Positions 5,598 to 8,497 of a stretch of DNA of 8,497 nucleotides are shown piece after piece. The notes under the pieces are model-generated. The model searched no databases. It had not been told where the DNA came from and worked only from the letters and a program-made list of their open reading frames with translations. The stretch comes from Verrucomicrobiota bacterium (GTDB lineage: Bacteria; Verrucomicrobiota; Verrucomicrobiia; Verrucomicrobiales; Verrucomicrobiaceae). The DNA lies in assembly GCA_023428335.1 (NCBI GenBank), contig JAEYYS010000457.1, positions 1-8,497 on the forward strand, in the 5' to 3' direction. The position numbers were made by a program, and so were the translations under genes. Every line of letters begins with the position of its first letter. Positions within the stretch are counted from its first letter, which is position 1.

Positions 5598-6884
5598 ATG
5601 AAACGTCGTTCCCTTCTCAAGCTCGCTGCCGCCGGTGCGGCGGCGCACCTCGACCCGGTCCTGCTCGCCAAGGAGGCGGGGCATGTGGCGCACTTCCCCA
5701 AGGGCAAGGCCGAGCATGTCATCCACATCTGGCTCGGCGGCGGCGCGGCGCAGGTCGACACCTGGGATCCGAAGGCGCTCGGCGATGCCAAGGCGAAAAA
5801 GGCAGGCAGCTACTACCCGAGCATCGACACCAGCATCCCTGGCGTGAAGGTGTGCGAACACCTGTCGGGCTGCGCCAAGCTGATGGAGCACATCACCGCC
5901 GTGCGCACGGTGAACCACGACGTCATCGACGAGCACGCCGCCGCCTCGAACCGCATGCACACGGGTCGCAATGTCAGCGGCACGACGGTTTATCCCTCGC
6001 TCGGCTCGATCATCGCCCATGAGCGCGGTGCAGCGGCCGAGGGCGTGCCGGCCTATGTGCTCATCGGCTATCCGAACTTCTCGCGCGGCCCGGGTTTCCT
6101 CGGTGCCAAGGCCGGCTTCCTCTACCTGCTCGACACCGAGGCCGGCCCAGCCGGCTTGAAGCGACCCGAGCACGTGCTCGATCCGCGCCAGAGCCGGCGC
6201 GAGCAGTTGCTGGCGACGATGCGCACGAGCGCGAAGCAACTGCGCGGCAGTCCGATCCTCGAGCAGTACGACAGCACCCTGGCGGAGAGCCTGCAGCTCG
6301 CCGGCCCGAAGTTCATGGAGGTCTTCGACCTGAAGTCCGAGAAGGGCGACCTGCGCAGCGCCTACGGCAGCGAGTTCGGCCAGCGCTGCCTGCTGGCGCG
6401 CCGCCTCATCCAGCGCGGCGTGCGCTTCATCGAGGTCTCGCACAACCTCAATTTCGTCAATGGCACCGGCTGGGATACCCACAACCAGGGCCAGCTCAAG
6501 CAGCACGTGCTCATTCAGGATCTCGACCAGGCGATGAGCACGCTCATCACCGACCTGCAGGCGCACGGCCTGCTCGACAAGACGCTCATTGTCGTCAACA
6601 CCGAGTTCGGCCGGCCCTCCGCCTTCGATGGCGGCGGCGGTCGCGGCCACCAGGGCAGCGCCTTCAGCGTCGTGCTCGCCGGTGGTGGCTTGAAGCACTG
6701 CGGCGCCTACGGCGTCACCGATGACCTGTCGAAGACGCCGGTCGAAAACCCGGTCTCGGTGCCCGACCTCTTCGCCACCGTGCTCGCCGATCTCGGTATC
6801 GATCCGGCCAAGGAACTCTACGACGGCGATCGCCCCGTGCCGATCACTGACCGCGGCCAGCCGGTGCAGGCGCTGTTTGGCTGA
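5598..6884 (+). CDS. DUF1501 family exported protein
   Basis: A 428-residue protein of the DUF1501 family, which belongs to the alkaline phosphatase/sulfatase fold but has no established reaction. The N-terminus MKRRSLLKLAAAGAAA resembles a Tat signal (K-RR-S-L-L-K, followed by an alanine-rich stretch), so export in folded form is likely. Family blocks in order: WLGGGAAQVDTWDPK near residue 50, DEHAAASNRMHTGR near 115, GQRCLLARRLIQRGVRFIEV near 260, GWDTH, NTEFGR, and LAGGGLKHCGAYGVTD. Many DUF1501 proteins have GRDH before the LAGGG block; here it is GRGHQG, so the aspartate is a glycine. The frame is open back to 5502, but the ATG at 5598 gives the signal peptide directly. The gene normally follows a PSCyt/PSD1 gene; here the DUF1186 gene and a 285-base spacer intervene, implying its own promoter. 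The length matches the family, and no disruption is seen. Confidence 0.92.
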   Translation: MKRRSLLKLAAAGAAAHLDPVLLAKEAGHVAHFPKGKAEHVIHIWLGGGAAQVDTWDPKALGDAKAKKAGSYYPSIDTSIPGVKVCEHLSGCAKLMEHITAVRTVNHDVIDEHAAASNRMHTGRNVSGTTVYPSLGSIIAHERGAAAEGVPAYVLIGYPNFSRGPGFLGAKAGFLYLLDTEAGPAGLKRPEHVLDPRQSRREQLLATMRTSAKQLRGSPILEQYDSTLAESLQLAGPKFMEVFDLKSEKGDLRSAYGSEFGQRCLLARRLIQRGVRFIEVSHNLNFVNGTGWDTHNQGQLKQHVLIQDLDQAMSTLITDLQAHGLLDKTLIVVNTEFGRPSAFDGGGGRGHQGSAFSVVLAGGGLKHCGAYGVTDDLSKTPVENPVSVPDLFATVLADLGIDPAKELYDGDRPVPITDRGQPVQALFG

Positions 6885-6937
6885 TGGCCCGTTCGGGCTT
6901 GTCTTCGCGCCACTGCGAATCTCTGCATCTCCCTGCC

Positions 6938-7702
6938 ATGCTGTCACGCCTGCTGCTCGCCCTGGTTTTTGGCTTCGCCGTTGCCGCGCCCGCCGCCCAC
7001 ATCGTCATCATGGCGGTCGAGGAACCGGACAACTACGATGCGGTCAACTCGATGCGCGCCTTCGCCGAGCGCGAGCTGCGACCGCTCGGCCACCGGGTGA
7101 CGCTGGTCGAGGGCGACAAGCCGGTGAAGCATCACTTTGCCGGCCTCGTCGAGGCGCTGCGCGACGCGGACCTGCTCGTCCTGTTTTCGCGCCGGCGCTT
7201 CCTGCCGGAGGAACAAATGGCCGCCGTGCGCGCGCACCTGAACGCCGGCCGGCCGCTGCTCGGCATCCGCACCGCCAACCATGCCTTCATCCCGCGCCCG
7301 AAGGACGTCGTGGATACCGGCCTGACGATCTGGCCCGAGTTCACTCGCGAGGTGCTCGGCGGCGAGAACACCGGCTACGAAACGAAGGGCCTGCCCTACA
7401 CGGTTGCCGCCGCGCCAGGCGCGAGCTCCAGCCCGCTGCTCGCCGGTGTCGATCCCACCAGGCTGCGCGGGTACCAGTCGCTCTACCGGGTGCTGCCGCT
7501 CGCCAGCGACGCCGTGCCGCTGCTCATCGGCACGGCTGGCGAGGGTGCCACCTCGCCGCCGCAGCCGGTCGCCTGGACGCGTTTTTACGGCCCCAAGCGC
7601 GCCCGCGTCTTTTACACCAGCCTGGGTGCGCCCGAGGACCTGCAGATCGCCGACGCGCGTCGGTTGCTGGTCAATGCGGTGGCCTGGACGCTGGCCCGGT
7701 GA
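6938..7702 (+). CDS. Exported ThuA-like domain protein
   Basis: A 254-residue protein with a Sec-type signal (MLSRLLLALVFGFAVAAPAA) followed by a ThuA-like domain, a relative of class I glutamine amidotransferases named for a trehalose-utilisation gene. Recognisable blocks: HIVIMAVEEPDNYDA at the start, DADLLVLFSRRRFLPEEQM, AGRPLLGIRTANHAF (around the position where amidotransferases have their nucleophile elbow; no cysteine is present here), and RVFYTSLGAPEDLQ followed by LLVNAVAWTLAR at the C-terminus. The catalytic role of ThuA-like domains is unresolved; in PVC bacteria they accompany sugar oxidation and glycan genes. An in-frame ATG at 6884 overlaps the DUF1501 stop (TGATG), but the start at 6938 places a normal signal peptide at the N-terminus, so I prefer it; coupling from 6884 remains possible. 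The gap to the upstream stop is 53 bases, consistent with one operon. Confidence 0.88.
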   Translation: MLSRLLLALVFGFAVAAPAAHIVIMAVEEPDNYDAVNSMRAFAERELRPLGHRVTLVEGDKPVKHHFAGLVEALRDADLLVLFSRRRFLPEEQMAAVRAHLNAGRPLLGIRTANHAFIPRPKDVVDTGLTIWPEFTREVLGGENTGYETKGLPYTVAAAPGASSSPLLAGVDPTRLRGYQSLYRVLPLASDAVPLLIGTAGEGATSPPQPVAWTRFYGPKRARVFYTSLGAPEDLQIADARRLLVNAVAWTLAR

Positions 7703-7757
7703 GCCGATGACTGGCGGTGGTTTGCGATAAGCCGACCGCACGCCTCGTTGTCTGCAG

Positions 7758-8497
7758 ATGCTCCGTCTGCTCGCCCTTTTTTTCCTGCTGCTGCTGCCCG
7801 CGGTCGCCCAACCGCCGAATGTCGTCTTCATCCTCGCCGATGACCTCGGCTACGGCGACCTCGGTTGCTACGGGCATCCCAAATTCCGCACGCCGCGGAT
7901 CGATCGTCTGGCGAGCGAAGGCGTGCGCCTGACCCAGTTCAACACGCCCGCGCCCTTCTGCGCCCCAACCCGCGCCGCCCTGCTCACGGGTCGCTACCCC
8001 TTCCGCTGCGGCATGACCGCCAACCCGGCGCCCGATGCCACGCCCGAGGCCGATGCGGTGGCGCTGCCGGCGGGTGAAGTGACGCTCGCCCAGGTGCTCA
8101 AGACGTCGGGCTACGCGACCGCCCTGTTTGGCAAGTGGCACCTCGGTCACCACGCCGGGTCGCTGCCCACCGACCGTGGCTTTGACGAATACCTCGGCAT
8201 TCCGTACTCGAACGACATGCGCCCGGCGCACCTGCTCGAGGGCGACAAGGTCGTCGAGTATCCGGTCGTGCAGGCCACCCTCACCGAGCGACTCTCCAAG
8301 CGGGCGGCCGACTTCATCCGGCGCAGCGCCGGCCAGCCGTTTTTCCTGCTCTACGCCGATCCCATGCCGCACAAGCCGCTGGCCGCCTCGGAGGCCCACT
8401 ACCGGCAAAGCGGCGCCGGCCTGTATGGCGACGCCCTGCTCGAGCTCGATGCCGCGGTCGGTCGCGTGCTCGCCGCACGCGCACAGGCCGGGGTGGC
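7758..8497 (+). CDS. Secreted Cys-type sulfatase (arylsulfatase A-like), 3' partial
   Basis: The frame runs from ATG at 7758 to the right edge, giving 246 complete codons of a protein usually 450 to 500 residues long. A signal peptide (MLRLLALFFLLLLPAVA, cleavage before QPPNVV) indicates the periplasm or cell exterior. The sulfatase fold is clear: ILADDLGYGD with calcium ligands D28 and D29; the signature FCAPTRAALLTGR, in which C68 in C-A-P-T-R is the cysteine converted to formylglycine by a maturation enzyme; GKWHLG with K126 and H128; then TDRGFDEYLGIPYSNDM and DPMPHKPL. The IPYSNDM block resembles arylsulfatase A / N-acetylgalactosamine-6-sulfatase relatives, but the sulfated substrate cannot be named. 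The upstream ThuA-like stop is 55 bases away, suggesting co-transcription. No Shine-Dalgarno site is visible. The C-terminal half, which shapes substrate choice, lies outside the window. Confidence 0.94.
   Translation, partial: MLRLLALFFLLLLPAVAQPPNVVFILADDLGYGDLGCYGHPKFRTPRIDRLASEGVRLTQFNTPAPFCAPTRAALLTGRYPFRCGMTANPAPDATPEADAVALPAGEVTLAQVLKTSGYATALFGKWHLGHHAGSLPTDRGFDEYLGIPYSNDMRPAHLLEGDKVVEYPVVQATLTERLSKRAADFIRRSAGQPFFLLYADPMPHKPLAASEAHYRQSGAGLYGDALLELDAAVGRVLAARAQAGV

Noticed and set aside
6884..6937. Earlier in-frame ATG for the ThuA-like gene, overlapping the DUF1501 stop
   Set aside because: The TGATG overlap is attractive for coupling, but it puts 18 polar residues before the signal peptide; the ATG at 6938 fits better. 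Not fully excluded.
5589..6947. Long open frame on the minus strand (452 codons)
   Set aside because: It lies antisense to the clearly supported DUF1501 gene, with no family signature.
6721..7710. Plus-strand frame of 329 codons across the DUF1501-ThuA junction
   Set aside because: It is a shifted frame overlapping two supported genes and is Arg/Ala/Pro-rich without motifs.
7777..7797. CTG repeat
   Set aside because: It encodes the leucine core of the sulfatase signal peptide and needs no other explanation.
6944..8408. Minus-strand frames opposite the ThuA-like and sulfatase genes
   Set aside because: They are mirror frames of two genes with strong family motifs on the plus strand.

Overview
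The window is GC-rich DNA (hand-counted 60-base samples of the structural genes give 70 to 77% G+C) with every supportable gene on the + strand. The gene families point to the Planctomycetota-Verrucomicrobiota-Chlamydiota (PVC) superphylum: a PSCyt1/PSCyt2/PSD1 (DUF1549/DUF1553) multidomain protein, a DUF1501 protein, a ThuA-like protein and a formylglycine sulfatase side by side. The high G+C and the absence of Shine-Dalgarno sites before most genes fit either phylum; I lean towards Verrucomicrobiota, but the sequence alone does not settle this.

Layout, left to right. (1) 2-712: C-terminal part of a neutral/alkaline ceramidase-like protein, cut by the left edge. (2) 770-4375: a secreted 1201-residue protein with a LamG domain, a PA14-like middle region, a c-type cytochrome domain (CYRCH), DUF1549 with a second CARCH motif, and DUF1553. 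(3) 4437-5312: a DUF1186 protein with a C-terminal SEC-C zinc motif, probably cytosolic and not an obvious partner of its neighbours. (4) 5313-5597: 285 bases without a gene, AT-richer than the rest, holding several inverted repeats and a run of GGAT(C) motifs. (5) 5598-6884: DUF1501 protein with a Tat-like signal. (6) 6938-7702: exported ThuA-like protein. (7) 7758 to the right edge: N-terminal half of a secreted Cys-type sulfatase.

How they may work together: the PSCyt/PSD1 plus DUF1501 pair is a recurrent PVC module of unknown biochemistry, often found with sulfatases and carbohydrate-degradation genes. The ceramidase-like hydrolase, ThuA-like protein and sulfatase all look exported, so the block reads as part of an extracytoplasmic locus for using a complex, possibly sulfated, glycan or glycoconjugate. 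The substrate is not identifiable here. The DUF1186/SEC-C gene and its downstream dyad-rich spacer separate two genes that are usually adjacent. The gene has lower G+C and is the only one with a Shine-Dalgarno-like site, so it may be an insertion. I found no tRNA, rRNA, CRISPR array, insertion sequence or transposase. No wholly new system is demonstrable. The most unusual parts are the dyad-rich spacer, the interrupted PSD1-DUF1501 pair, the ceramidase-like protein that lacks the nucleophile serine, and the heme-binding LamG fusion.
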